Origin: Clostridiales bacterium
GTDB lineage: Bacteria; Bacillota; Clostridia; Christensenellales; Aristaeellaceae
NCBI GenBank assembly: GCA_015056255.1
Contig: SVGP01000001.1
Span: 1-64,000, forward strand
Reading direction: 5' to 3'
DNA length: 64,000 bases
Shown: piece by piece, positions 13,807-22,485 of the stretch
How positions within the stretch are numbered: the stretch's first letter is position 1
How the letters are laid out: each line of letters starts with the position of its first letter
Program-made: the position numbers and the translations under genes
Notes under the pieces: generated by a model
Seen by the model: the letters and a program-made list of their open reading frames with translations, nothing else
The model's database searches: none
Told to the model about the DNA's origin: nothing

Positions 13807-13897
13807 ATCGTAGGGGCGATTCACGAATCGCCCGCGAATACTTCAGCCGGATCGCGGCGGGAGCAAGCCCCCGCCCTACACATAAACAGACTTTGGT
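13807..13897. repeat. 91-bp direct repeat, copy 1 (family 1 composite)
   Basis: Consists of the GATTCACGAATC palindrome, a CGCGAATACTT spacer, the GGCGGGAGCAAGCCCCCGCC hairpin, and ACATAAACAGACTTTGGT. Copy 2 at 13945-14035 differs at only about two bases. An open frame across these repeats is not regarded as a gene. Confidence 0.85.
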
Positions 13898-13944
13898 TTG
13901 TTTTAAGGCATGCATCCCAAACGGACGATAATAGACGCATTCAC

Positions 13945-14035
13945 ATCGTAGGGGCGATTCACGAATCGCCCGCGAATACTTTAGCCGGATCGCGGCGGGC
14001 GCAAGCCCCCGCCCTACACATAAACAGACTTTGGT
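13945..14035. repeat. 91-bp direct repeat, copy 2
   Basis: Near-identical to 13807-13897; the hairpin reads GGCGGGCGCAAGCCCCCGCC. A further short palindrome (GCGATCATTGATCGC) follows at about 14051-14067. Confidence 0.85.
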
Positions 14036-14078
14036 CGGTATAAATGTAGGAGCGATCATTGATCGCCCGCGCTAACTA

Positions 14079-14116
14079 AAAAATCGCGCGCCATTCAGAT
14101 CGGCGCGCGATTTTTC
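14079..14116. terminator. Terminator of the FGGY kinase gene
   Basis: Stem AAATCGCGCGCC / GGCGCGCGATTT (14081-14092 and 14102-14113), with T-runs on both sides; it ends the minus-strand kinase gene. Confidence 0.85.
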
Positions 14117-15706
14117 TTATCTCATGAATTCCGCTGCGGCCTTCTCGGCGGGAATCGCCTGAAGGAAGCGCTCGGTATACGCGTCAAAGCCCTTGGCGTC
14201 TTCACTGTCGGGCTCGACGGTCATGGCCTTTGCAGAGGCAAATACGGATTCATTCAGATACTCTTCGAGGCTCTGGCCTTCCTTTTTGTTTACGCGGTAC
14301 GCCGCTAAAAGCGCCATGCCCCACGGACCGCCCTCGCCCGCGGTTTCCATAACGGACACCGGCGTTTTGAGCGCGGCGGACAGCATTTTCTGGCCGACCA
14401 TGGGCGTTTTGAAGTAGCCGCCGTGGCCTAAGAGGGAATCCACCTTCACATTTTCGGCATTCAAGATGTCCATGCCCACTTTGAGGCCGGTCATCGCGCC
14501 CATCACGATGGAACGGGCGAAGTTTGCAAAGGACAATTTCGCATCCGGCATGCGAACGACCATCGGGCGGCCTTCGTCAAGGCCCACGACGGGCTCACCG
14601 GACAGCATCGCCATGTTGACCACGCCACCGCAGTCCTTTTCGCCAACGAGTGCGGAATTGAAAATGGCGGTATAGATGTCGTTCATGGAGGCGTTCAGGC
14701 CTGCCGCGTCGGAAAAGCCCTTCAGCATGCCCGCCCAGGCGTTGATGTCGCTGGTGCAGTTATTGCAGTGAACCATCGCGACGGGTTTTCCGGTGGGCGT
14801 GGTGACCATATCGATTTCGGGATAGACCTTGGAAAGCGGCTTTTCAAGAACGATCATGGCGAAAACGGACGTGCCTGCGGAAACGTTTCCGGTGCGGACG
14901 GCTACGGCGTTGGTTGCAACCATGCCGGTTCCTGCGTCGCCCTCGGGCGGGCACAGGGGGCAGCCCGCTTCGAGCTCGCCTGCGGGGTCCAAAAGCAGCG
15001 CGCCTGCTTCGGTTAAGCAGCCCGCGTCCTCGCCCGCGTTCAGAACGGCGGGGAGGATTCCGCGGATTGTCCACTCATAGCCCGCTTCGGCAACTTTATT
15101 GTCAAACGCCTCGATCATCTTCTGATCGTAGTCGCATTTTTCGCTGTCGATCGGGAACATGCCGGAGGCTTCGCCGACGCCCAGCGCCTTTATGCCGGTG
15201 AGCATATAGTGAATGTAGCCGGCAAGGGTGGTCAAAAAGGAAATGTCCTTGGCGTGGTCTTCCTTATTCAGCATCACCTGATAAAGGTGCGCAATCGACC
15301 AACGCTGGGGCACGTTGAAATTGAAAATTTCGGTAAGCTCCTTTGCGGCTTCGCCCGTCATGGTGTTTCGCCAGGTGCGGAACTCGGCAAGCTGATTCCC
15401 ATCTTTGTCAAAGGCGAGATAGCCATGCATCATGGCGGACACGCCGATGGCAGAGAGCTTTGTAAGCTTTACGCCGTATTTTTCAGATACGTCCTTTTTG
15501 AGATTTGAAAACGCGTCCTGTACGCCCGCCCAGACATCCTTAAGGGAATACGTCCAAACGCCGTTTACCAGCTGATTTTCCCAGGTGTGGTCGCCCGATG
15601 CGATGGGGGCGTGATCTTCTCCGATTAAAACAGCCTTGATGCGCGTAGAGCCCAGCTCAATGCCCAGAACCGCGTTTCCATTAGCGATGTAGGAAGTAAG
15701 TTCCAT
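14117..15706 (-). CDS. FGGY-family carbohydrate kinase (xylulokinase-like)
   Basis: A 529-residue sugar kinase. It would use ATP to phosphorylate a pentulose or similar sugar; xylulose is likely, given the xylan genes in this window, but the FGGY family has many specificities. N-terminal phosphate-1 motif GIELGSTRIKAVLIG (residues 14-28), the substrate-side SAMMHGY segment near 92, the adenosine-side TGNVSAGTSVFAM near 270, and LGHGGYFKTP near 428 are visible. Cytoplasmic. The start at 15706 follows AAGGAGA. It is monocistronic with its own promoter and a strong terminator. Confidence 0.8.
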   Translation of the reverse strand: MELTSYIANGNAVLGIELGSTRIKAVLIGEDHAPIASGDHTWENQLVNGVWTYSLKDVWAGVQDAFSNLKKDVSEKYGVKLTKLSAIGVSAMMHGYLAFDKDGNQLAEFRTWRNTMTGEAAKELTEIFNFNVPQRWSIAHLYQVMLNKEDHAKDISFLTTLAGYIHYMLTGIKALGVGEASGMFPIDSEKCDYDQKMIEAFDNKVAEAGYEWTIRGILPAVLNAGEDAGCLTEAGALLLDPAGELEAGCPLCPPEGDAGTGMVATNAVAVRTGNVSAGTSVFAMIVLEKPLSKVYPEIDMVTTPTGKPVAMVHCNNCTSDINAWAGMLKGFSDAAGLNASMNDIYTAIFNSALVGEKDCGGVVNMAMLSGEPVVGLDEGRPMVVRMPDAKLSFANFARSIVMGAMTGLKVGMDILNAENVKVDSLLGHGGYFKTPMVGQKMLSAALKTPVSVMETAGEGGPWGMALLAAYRVNKKEGQSLEEYLNESVFASAKAMTVEPDSEDAKGFDAYTERFLQAIPAEKAAAEFMR

Positions 15707-15720
15707 AAAAATTTCTCCTT

Positions 15721-15751
15721 ATTATAGTAATTGAAATTCATGTGTACATGA
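15721..15751 (-). promoter_or_regulatory. Promoter and possible operator of the FGGY kinase gene
   Basis: On the minus strand TATAAT at 15726-15721, with a TGTACA -35-like box at 15748-15743. The -35 box lies in a near-palindrome TCATG-TGTA-CATGA (15738-15751) that could bind a regulator. Confidence 0.5.
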
Positions 15752-15811
15752 TACGCTATTTTTTTGAAAAATGCAACCGGTTCCCGGCAAAATTCGCCGG
15801 CTTCTCCCGCT

Positions 15812-15840
15812 TTACGCAGGGATAGAAGGTGTAGTATAAT
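15812..15840 (+). promoter_or_regulatory. Promoter of the two-component/ABC operon
   Basis: TTACGC (15812-15817), 17-base spacer, TATAAT (15835-15840), 28 bases before the response regulator start. Confidence 0.6.
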
Positions 15841-15868
15841 GCTTTCATACACAAAAGGAGGCGGCGGT

Positions 15869-16528
15869 ATGGCAAAGATTCTGCTTGTTGAGGACGACGG
15901 CGTTTTGCGCGAGGGGCTGTATGAGCTGTTTACGCGCGAAGGATATGAAACGGCGTTGGCTGCGTGCGCAAAGGAAGCGGATGCGCTTGTTTCCGCCGAT
16001 GTGGATTTGATTGTATTGGACGTAACGCTGCCGGACGGCGACGGCGTTTCGCTTTTAAAAAAATGGCGAAGCGAGGGCCTTACTGCGCCGGTTTTATTTC
16101 TTACTGCAAAGGACGAGGAATTCGACGTGGTTCGCGCGCTGGACGCGGGCGGAAACGACTATGTAACCAAGCCCTTCCGCATGATGGAACTTTTAAGCCG
16201 CATGCGCGTGCTCACGCGAAACGCGCCGTCATCCAAGGATGCGCCGATTCAAAGGGGCGCAATTGAAATCGACAAAGCGCGAATGACGGTAAAAAAGAAT
16301 AGCGAAGCGCTTTTATTGACGCTTACAGAATACAAGCTCTTAATCCGGCTCGTCGAGACAAAATTTATTGTCACCCGACAGATGCTTTTGGACGCGCTTT
16401 GGGATCAAGAGGGCAAATTCATCGACGACAACACGCTGTCCGTTCACATGAGCAGGCTGCGCGATAAAATCGGACATGAACACATCAAAACCGTTCGGGG
16501 GGTGGGCTATCAGTGGTCGGATGGATGA
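15869..16528 (+). CDS. OmpR-family response regulator
   Basis: A 219-residue DNA-binding regulator. The receiver domain (1-115) has the acidic pair EDD near residue 8, the phosphorylated Asp in IVLDVTLPDGDG near 51 and the conserved Lys in TKPFRMMEL near 101. The C-terminal winged helix (about 125-219) includes LTEYKLL and VRGVGYQW. Start set by AAAAGGAGG before ATG at 15869. It is followed with overlap by its histidine kinase and then an ABC exporter, the arrangement of antimicrobial-peptide sensing modules (BceRS-AB type). Confidence 0.9.
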   Translation: MAKILLVEDDGVLREGLYELFTREGYETALAACAKEADALVSADVDLIVLDVTLPDGDGVSLLKKWRSEGLTAPVLFLTAKDEEFDVVRALDAGGNDYVTKPFRMMELLSRMRVLTRNAPSSKDAPIQRGAIEIDKARMTVKKNSEALLLTLTEYKLLIRLVETKFIVTRQMLLDALWDQEGKFIDDNTLSVHMSRLRDKIGHEHIKTVRGVGYQWSDG

Positions 16529-17394
16529 TTTTCTGTGCGGTTTTGGGCTTACTGGCGATCGTTTTTCTGTTTCTCTACCTTCGCGTGCGTATAAAGCTTT
16601 GCCGCCTTGTACAATCGGCGGATGATTTTTTGACCGGCCAAGCCGCGCCCGTTCCCTATTCCGTTTCGGAGGACGCGCTTGCGCCCGTTCAAAATGCGAT
16701 TTCCGATCTTCAAAGCCGGATCAGACTTCTGGAAGACATGAAAAAGGAAGCGCATGCGTCTGCCAATAACATGATTTCAGACATTTCCCATCAGCTCAAA
16801 ACGCCGCTTGCGTCCGTCAGGCTCTTTACCGAAATGGACGCGGGCGCGCACATGGACGTTTCGCTTACGCAAATTGAGCGGATGGAAAATCTGATTCAGT
16901 CGCTTCTGAAGCTGGAGCGGCTGTGTGCGGACGGATATGCGTTCACGTTTGAGGAGACAAATGCTTTTGATATCGTAATGGACGCGTGGAATGCGGTTTC
17001 ACCGTCCTACCCGGGGCGAAAAATTGAAATTGTTGGAAACGCCGCAATCCGCGCAGATCAAAAATGGCTGTCAGAAGCGTACATGAATCTTTTTAAAAAT
17101 TCGCTTGAGCATATGGATGAATCAGGCGTTGTCAGGGTGACGCTTGAAAAGGGCGAAAACACCTTCTTTTCAAGCGTGTCCGATGTGGGCGGCGGCGTTT
17201 TGAAGGAAGAGCTGACGCGCATATTCGACCGCTTTTACAGATCAAAAACCCGAACGGGTTCAGGCAGCGGCATCGGGCTTTCGCTCACGCGCGAGATCAT
17301 CCGCCGTCATCATGGCTCCATCCACGCCGAAAACATTCCCGGCGGCCTTCGGATCAATCTGACGCTTCCTATATTGAACCTTTCGAAATCGTAA
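16513..17394 (+). CDS. Sensor histidine kinase, intramembrane-sensing type
   Basis: A 293-residue kinase with one hydrophobic segment at the N-terminus (about 5-24) and no extracellular sensor domain, typical of kinases that sense through a partner ABC transporter. The phospho-acceptor His is in SDISHQLKTPLAS near residue 93; the ATP domain has NLFKNSLEHM, SDVGGGV, FDRFYRS and GSGIGLSL. The start is GTG at 16513 behind GGGGTGGG; ATG at 16525 (ATGA overlap with the regulator stop) is the alternative. Confidence 0.88.
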   Translation: MVGWMIFCAVLGLLAIVFLFLYLRVRIKLCRLVQSADDFLTGQAAPVPYSVSEDALAPVQNAISDLQSRIRLLEDMKKEAHASANNMISDISHQLKTPLASVRLFTEMDAGAHMDVSLTQIERMENLIQSLLKLERLCADGYAFTFEETNAFDIVMDAWNAVSPSYPGRKIEIVGNAAIRADQKWLSEAYMNLFKNSLEHMDESGVVRVTLEKGENTFFSSVSDVGGGVLKEELTRIFDRFYRSKTRTGSGSGIGLSLTREIIRRHHGSIHAENIPGGLRINLTLPILNLSKS

Positions 17395-17458
17395 GATTGG
17401 ATTCACCCGCGTGTAAGGTGAGGCTTGTATACTTCGGCTTGTAAGGAGGAATATGCAT

Positions 17459-18145
17459 ATGGAAATCATCCGAACCGAAGGCATCAGCAAAATCTACATG
17501 CCGGGCGAAAACAAAATCTACGCCCTTGACAATGTTTCCGTTTCCTTTGAACAGGGCTCCTTCACCGCCATCACAGGGCCCAGCGGCAGCGGAAAATCCA
17601 CCCTTTTGCACCTTTTGTCGGGCCTTGACAAACCTACAAAGGGCGAAGTGATTTATCAGGAAAAAAGCCTGTACCGGTACAACGACAACCAGCTTTCTGT
17701 GCTCAGAAGGCGAAGATTCGGATTTGTGTTTCAGAATTTCAACCTTGTAAAGGAGCTGACCGGGCTTGAAAACATCCTGCTGCCCGTAATGCTGGACGGA
17801 AAGCGCGCGGACGAAAAGTATTTGAATCAGGTGATTGATCTGTTGGGCGTCCGGGACCGTTTGAGCCATCTGCCCGGTGCAATGAGCGGCGGACAGATGC
17901 AAAGGATCAGCATTGCACGCGCCCTTTCCAACAAGCCCTCCATCCTTTTCGCCGACGAGCCCACCGGAAATCTGGACGGCAAAAACGGTAAAGAAGTTAT
18001 TGCGCTTCTCAAGCAAGTGAATTTTGAGCTTGGCATCACGCTTGTATTGGTCACGCACGATCTGTCCGTGGCCGAGCAAGCCGGGCGCGTCATCGAGCTG
18101 AAGGACGGACGCATCCTTCGCGATTCGGGGGCGGTGGACGCATGA
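17459..18145 (+). CDS. ABC exporter ATP-binding protein (MacB/BceA type)
   Basis: A 228-residue ATPase. Walker A GPSGSGKST near residue 39, Q-loop VFQNFNLV, signature MSGGQMQRISIARAL, Walker B ILFADEPTGNLD and switch His in VTHDLSVA are all present. Start at 17459 is favoured over 17453 by the nine-base gap to AAGGAGG. It partners the following FtsX-like permease (ATGA-type overlap at 18142). Confidence 0.92.
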   Translation: MEIIRTEGISKIYMPGENKIYALDNVSVSFEQGSFTAITGPSGSGKSTLLHLLSGLDKPTKGEVIYQEKSLYRYNDNQLSVLRRRRFGFVFQNFNLVKELTGLENILLPVMLDGKRADEKYLNQVIDLLGVRDRLSHLPGAMSGGQMQRISIARALSNKPSILFADEPTGNLDGKNGKEVIALLKQVNFELGITLVLVTHDLSVAEQAGRVIELKDGRILRDSGAVDA

Positions 18146-20850
18146 AAAGGCTGAGCATGGGAAAAATCGCCCGGGCGGGCGTTAAGAAAAACCTTCGCAG
18201 CTACTTAAGCCTCGCCTCGGGCATTTTTCTGTCCATTTTCTTGATCACCGTTCTCTGCCTACTGATTGAGGGCGTGTTTACGGCCGAATCCGCGCGCGTT
18301 GCAAACCGCGTAGGCTTTCAGGACGCGTTTTATTTAGACGGCGAGCTTACGGACGAGGCGCTGTATGAAAAGGGCTATTTTGAAAAGGACATGGGCCATG
18401 TGTATGTGACCGCGGGCGTTACCGGAACAACCGTTCACATGGGCTATTATGACAAAACCGCAGAAGCCCTTTTGAACCGATCGCTTGCAAGCGGACGTAT
18501 GCCCGAAAAAGCAGGGGAAATCGCTATCGAACAAAGCGCGATTGAGCGCATGCGGCTTGATCTTTCCGTGGGCGATACCGTTACTCTGTCCCTTGCGCCC
18601 GTCGGCGGAATCCCGGAGGAAAGAACCTATACCGTAACGGGCCTTTTGAATGAGCAGACCGCCTACATTGATGTAAGTCAGAACATTCAGTCCTCCGCCA
18701 GGTTTTATCGCTGGCCGGAAATGCTGACGCATGAAACCGACGCGCCGTTTGACTCGGGCAGAATCGTCATCCACAGATGCCTGAAGCTGAAAAAAGATTC
18801 CTACGCGCTTAAAACGCTTGAGGACAGCAATAAGTCCCTGTTCGGCGGCGGCGCTTACGTTGTTATGCTGCCAGACGGCACATGGACGGGCTGGCCGGAC
18901 AAAAGCATCTTTTTGCACATTGATTCCGATGTTCAGGTAACGATTATGCTGATTTCGGTTTTCATGGTTTCGGCGCTCGTTGCATCTGCAGTCGGCATTG
19001 CGGGCGCGACGGAGAGCAATCTTTCAAGAAAAATATCCGAAATCGGCATGCTGCGCGCCGTGGGCGCAACGAAAAGGCAGATTCGGCGGATTTTCGGGCG
19101 CGAAAGCAAGTTTATCGCGCTTGTTCTGTCTCCGGCTGCGATATTGGCCGGCACGGCGTTTGTAAAGCTCATTTCACTGGCCGCGCCGGATCTTGTGCTT
19201 TTTTCCTTTTCGCCTTGGATTCTCATCCCCATTTTTGTTCTGACCTTTGCTTTAATCTTTGTATCCTCCATGCTCCCTTTAAGAAGGGCAAGCCTTGTAA
19301 TGCCCATGAACGTTTTAAAAGACGCGTATCTTTTAAAAAAGGCGCGGCTTTTCAAATCAAAAACGCGCTTTGATGCGCCAAAGCTGATTTCAGGCCGCAG
19401 ATTCCGGCTTCATCCGTTAAAGCCGGTCGGATCCATTCTCTTAATCACCGCAATGACCGCAGCTCTTGCCATCGCGGTTTCCATGGCCGGATACAATACC
19501 GATCTTTCCTATGAAAACAGCGCCGATTACACGCTTTACAACTACATGCAGCGCTCCACCCGGTTTGGCGCAATCGAGTCAAAAAGCGCGCTTTCCGAAT
19601 CGGATCTTTGGGCGCTTAAAAGCCTTCCGACGGTTGAACGCGTGGACATCATCCGGAATTCAAAGGTAAATCTGCTGCTTGATCGCATGCCCATGTATTT
19701 CACGCCCAGAGCGGAATTCATCATGATTCCAGGCACGGAGCAGTTTACGCCGGAGGGCATGGATTATGAAAACAGCGGCTATATCCAACTGGTCAAGGAT
19801 GAGCATATAGAGGCTCAGCAGGCGCTTGCCACATCTTCAAAGCTGGTTCCAATGGACCTGATCGTTTTAAGCATCAGCGATTACGACCAACTTTCTGATG
19901 AAATCGCGGGAAAGATTGATCTTGAGCGCCTGAATGCGGGCAAAGAGGTGCTTGTCTATGCGCCCAATCATTATTTTGCCTATGAGGATCCCGATTCCAA
20001 CTATATGGGCGGTCTTAGACACACCACGTGGGACAACGGACAGACCGATTGGGACCATATCATCGAAAACGATTATTTTGTGCCCGGGATGGAGATTGAT
20101 CTTGTTCAGATGTATATTTACGACGATCTGGATCAGGACGCCTTTGCCAATCCCGATTACGGCGCCCACGAAAAGGCGTTTGTCCATACGCAGATCGGCG
20201 CGGTTTTAAGCGGAAAAAGCAGCGCAGACATCGGCCTCTGGTCGCCGGCCATCATTACAACCGAGAATGGCGCGCGTGCGCTTGGGCTGACTGCAACCTA
20301 CATTGAAAAAACAGATGTATTCCTTGAAAAAAGCCCGGAAGGCGAAATGGAGGAATATCTCACCCAAAGCATAAACCGAATCGCCATGCGCGGAAATCTG
20401 GATGTCAGCAATCATCTTGAGCAGGCAAGAAAAGACCGCCAGCAGCGCGTTCAGGCAACCATTGTATTCTTTTCCGCCGTGATTGTCTTGTTCTCCGTAT
20501 CGGTGGGCATGGTTGTGGGCAGTGTTACGCGCATTATCCATGCGGAGGAGAAAAAAATCGGCATGCTGCGCGCCGTGGGCGCGGACGAACGCGCGCTGTT
20601 TCGGTGCTATTTCGGCTTTGCCTCCCTTTCCGTGTGGCCAGGGCTTTTGATAGGCCTGATTCTGACCGCACTGATGTATGTCAAAAACGTACTGCCCGTT
20701 TCCATGCTGGATGCGGTATTTTTGTATCTGATTCCCATTGTTCAGATCGGCTTCGTTTCTTTCGCCTATCTTGCATCGCTCTTTTTCATAAAGATGCGCG
20801 TTCGCGAGCTTACGAAAAGAAGCATTGTCGATAACATCCGGGAGGCGTGA
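18142..20850 (+). CDS. FtsX-like ABC permease, two FtsX domains
   Basis: A 902-residue membrane protein. Layout: one N-terminal helix (about 25-48), an extracytoplasmic domain of about 200 residues, three helices with an FtsX domain (about 265-400, including KISEIGMLRAVGATKRQ), another helix near 430, a second large external domain, and a second FtsX domain (about 770-890, including KKIGMLRAVGADERA). This eight-helix layout fits MacB-like or YtrF-type exporters of peptides or lipids rather than importers. It lies between its ATPase and an exported partner protein. Confidence 0.88.
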   Translation: MKRLSMGKIARAGVKKNLRSYLSLASGIFLSIFLITVLCLLIEGVFTAESARVANRVGFQDAFYLDGELTDEALYEKGYFEKDMGHVYVTAGVTGTTVHMGYYDKTAEALLNRSLASGRMPEKAGEIAIEQSAIERMRLDLSVGDTVTLSLAPVGGIPEERTYTVTGLLNEQTAYIDVSQNIQSSARFYRWPEMLTHETDAPFDSGRIVIHRCLKLKKDSYALKTLEDSNKSLFGGGAYVVMLPDGTWTGWPDKSIFLHIDSDVQVTIMLISVFMVSALVASAVGIAGATESNLSRKISEIGMLRAVGATKRQIRRIFGRESKFIALVLSPAAILAGTAFVKLISLAAPDLVLFSFSPWILIPIFVLTFALIFVSSMLPLRRASLVMPMNVLKDAYLLKKARLFKSKTRFDAPKLISGRRFRLHPLKPVGSILLITAMTAALAIAVSMAGYNTDLSYENSADYTLYNYMQRSTRFGAIESKSALSESDLWALKSLPTVERVDIIRNSKVNLLLDRMPMYFTPRAEFIMIPGTEQFTPEGMDYENSGYIQLVKDEHIEAQQALATSSKLVPMDLIVLSISDYDQLSDEIAGKIDLERLNAGKEVLVYAPNHYFAYEDPDSNYMGGLRHTTWDNGQTDWDHIIENDYFVPGMEIDLVQMYIYDDLDQDAFANPDYGAHEKAFVHTQIGAVLSGKSSADIGLWSPAIITTENGARALGLTATYIEKTDVFLEKSPEGEMEEYLTQSINRIAMRGNLDVSNHLEQARKDRQQRVQATIVFFSAVIVLFSVSVGMVVGSVTRIIHAEEKKIGMLRAVGADERALFRCYFGFASLSVWPGLLIGLILTALMYVKNVLPVSMLDAVFLYLIPIVQIGFVSFAYLASLFFIKMRVRELTKRSIVDNIREA

Positions 20851-20855
20851 AAAAT

Positions 20856-22115
20856 ATGAAAAAGGTATTCTTGATCTTTGTATTCATGCTTTTCCTGCCG
20901 CTGGCACGCTCGGAAGAAACCCCTGTTTTTACCCTCGACCGCAATTTCGTGATTCCCGGCATGGCCGCTTCGTGGAATCAGGGCTATGTGCCCACCGTTC
21001 AGGACGGCGCACTGGCAATTTATCTTCCGGTGCGCTCGGACACGGAAACCGGGCGCATCGAAGCAACAGTCAGCGTGCCCGACGCCTCGCCCAACCCCTT
21101 TTCGGGGCAGAATCTTTCTTCTTCCTATTATAAAGGCAGCGACGGCGTCTGGAGAATTGCGCTGAAGCCAAAGCTGCACAAGCTGTTTGTAAACGGAGAC
21201 TACGAAATAAATGTAATTGTCCGGGGACAAAGCGCCGAAACCGTTTTTCCTATCTCCTTTAAAATCCGAAACGGTTTAAAAAGCGACGACGCGCTTAAGC
21301 CGATTCTTTCCGGAATTGCCTCCGACCTGACCGTCGGAGAGGAAGGCGAAATCCGCTTTACCCTTCAAAATGCGGGAAGATATGCATCCTTTTCGGACAT
21401 CTCCGTTGAAATTACCGACCCGACGGGCGATATTCTGCCCATTCCGACCAATGTGCATGCGCTTTCACCCCTTACGCCCGGTGAATCCGCCGCGTTTTCC
21501 ATTCCTGTCAGCGTACGAAGCAGCGCATCCGTGTCCCTTCATGCGCTTACGTTTCTCTTTTCCTATACCACGCTTGATGAAAATCATTCCTTTCAGGAAA
21601 TCGTTCCGCTTCCGGTTGAGGACGAAATCCGTATGGAAATCGGCGAGATTGATCTTGCAGGCTATGTCCATCAGGGCGATATCGCATCCGTAACGGTTCC
21701 AGTTATGAATCTCGGGCGGGCAAGCCTTGTAAATGCGTCCGTCAAGCTCGTTTTGCCCGGCATCACGGACGGACGCACATCCTTAATCGGCACAATCGAA
21801 TCCGGGAAAACCGCCTCCGGGAAAATCACGTTTACCCCGCCCAAGGATATTGAAGGGGAAGTAAAGGGAAAAATAGAAATTTCCTGCGAGGATACATGGG
21901 GAAACCAGATTGCAGACACACGCGATATCAGTATAACGGTTCAAAAGGCGAAGGAATTTGTATCTGTAAACGATGAATCAGAACATAAGGCAGAAAACTC
22001 CTCCGTTTTGTCCCTCGCTTTGGCCTGCCTGAACCTGATCTTTCTTTCAGCGCTCTTTATACAAAGCGCGCGCTATAAAAAGCGAATTCGAAAACTGGAG
22101 GAAGACAGACTCTAA
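20856..22115 (+). CDS. Exported protein with CARDB/NEW3-like beta domains and a C-terminal membrane anchor
   Basis: A 419-residue protein: signal peptide (1-20, ending near ARS|EE), then beta-rich modules; the parts near 140-230 and 270-360 have the pattern of CARDB/COG1361-type repeats (PVMNLGRASLVNASVKLVLPG, EGEVKGKIEIS). One helix near 390-408 followed by a basic tail anchors it in the membrane. The start at 20856 fits GGAGG; a GTG at 20847 is too close to it. It closes the two-component/ABC operon and is likely an extracytoplasmic accessory of the exporter; function is unknown. Confidence 0.65.
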   Translation: MKKVFLIFVFMLFLPLARSEETPVFTLDRNFVIPGMAASWNQGYVPTVQDGALAIYLPVRSDTETGRIEATVSVPDASPNPFSGQNLSSSYYKGSDGVWRIALKPKLHKLFVNGDYEINVIVRGQSAETVFPISFKIRNGLKSDDALKPILSGIASDLTVGEEGEIRFTLQNAGRYASFSDISVEITDPTGDILPIPTNVHALSPLTPGESAAFSIPVSVRSSASVSLHALTFLFSYTTLDENHSFQEIVPLPVEDEIRMEIGEIDLAGYVHQGDIASVTVPVMNLGRASLVNASVKLVLPGITDGRTSLIGTIESGKTASGKITFTPPKDIEGEVKGKIEISCEDTWGNQIADTRDISITVQKAKEFVSVNDESEHKAENSSVLSLALACLNLIFLSALFIQSARYKKRIRKLEEDRL

Positions 22116-22121
22116 ACAAAG

Positions 22122-22162
22122 CGCGCGTCTGATCGAAAATTTTGATCAGGCGCGTTTTCTTA
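22122..22162 (+). terminator. Intrinsic terminator of the two-component/ABC operon
   Basis: Stem CGCGTCTGATC / GATCAGGCGCG (22124-22134 and 22144-22154) followed by TTTTCTT. The rest of the gap to 22399 is AT-rich and shows no gene. Confidence 0.8.
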
Positions 22163-22398
22163 TCGGCATAAAAACGTGTATATTGGCATACATGGCGTAT
22201 CTTTATCCGAAAACAAGCGCAATTATGCTGCATATACGTATTTTTATTCATTTCTGCAATGCAAAGAAAAAAACGAATGTGAATTCACTATTTCGCATAT
22301 TCCGGCTTAAAAAAGGTATATTCCGAGAAAAAAAGAAGGATCGAAACAAGAAAATCCCAGATTTACGCTAAATCGCGGTAAATTCGCACAAAAAACTC

Positions 22399-22458
22399 TT
22401 GATGAAATACACATGCGCGCGTATAATAATACCCAACATCGGTTCATGGGATGAACCG
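22399..22458 (+). promoter_or_regulatory. Liv operon promoter with downstream palindrome
   Basis: TTGATG (22399-22404), 17-base spacer, TATAAT (22422-22427). A perfect palindrome CGGTTCAT-GGG-ATGAACCG (22440-22458) lies at the expected start of transcription and may be an operator or a 5' stabilising hairpin. Confidence 0.75.
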
Positions 22459-22485
22459 AACGCTACAATTAGGAGGAAACCTGTT

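Noticed and set aside
13747-14043. A 98-residue frame with two internal near-identical blocks
   Set aside because: It is a translation of the 91-bp direct repeats and palindromes; no ribosome binding site or family.
13765-14073. Possible CRISPR array
   Set aside because: Repeats are only two long copies plus short palindromes, spacing is irregular, and there are no cas genes; the units recur singly between genes elsewhere.
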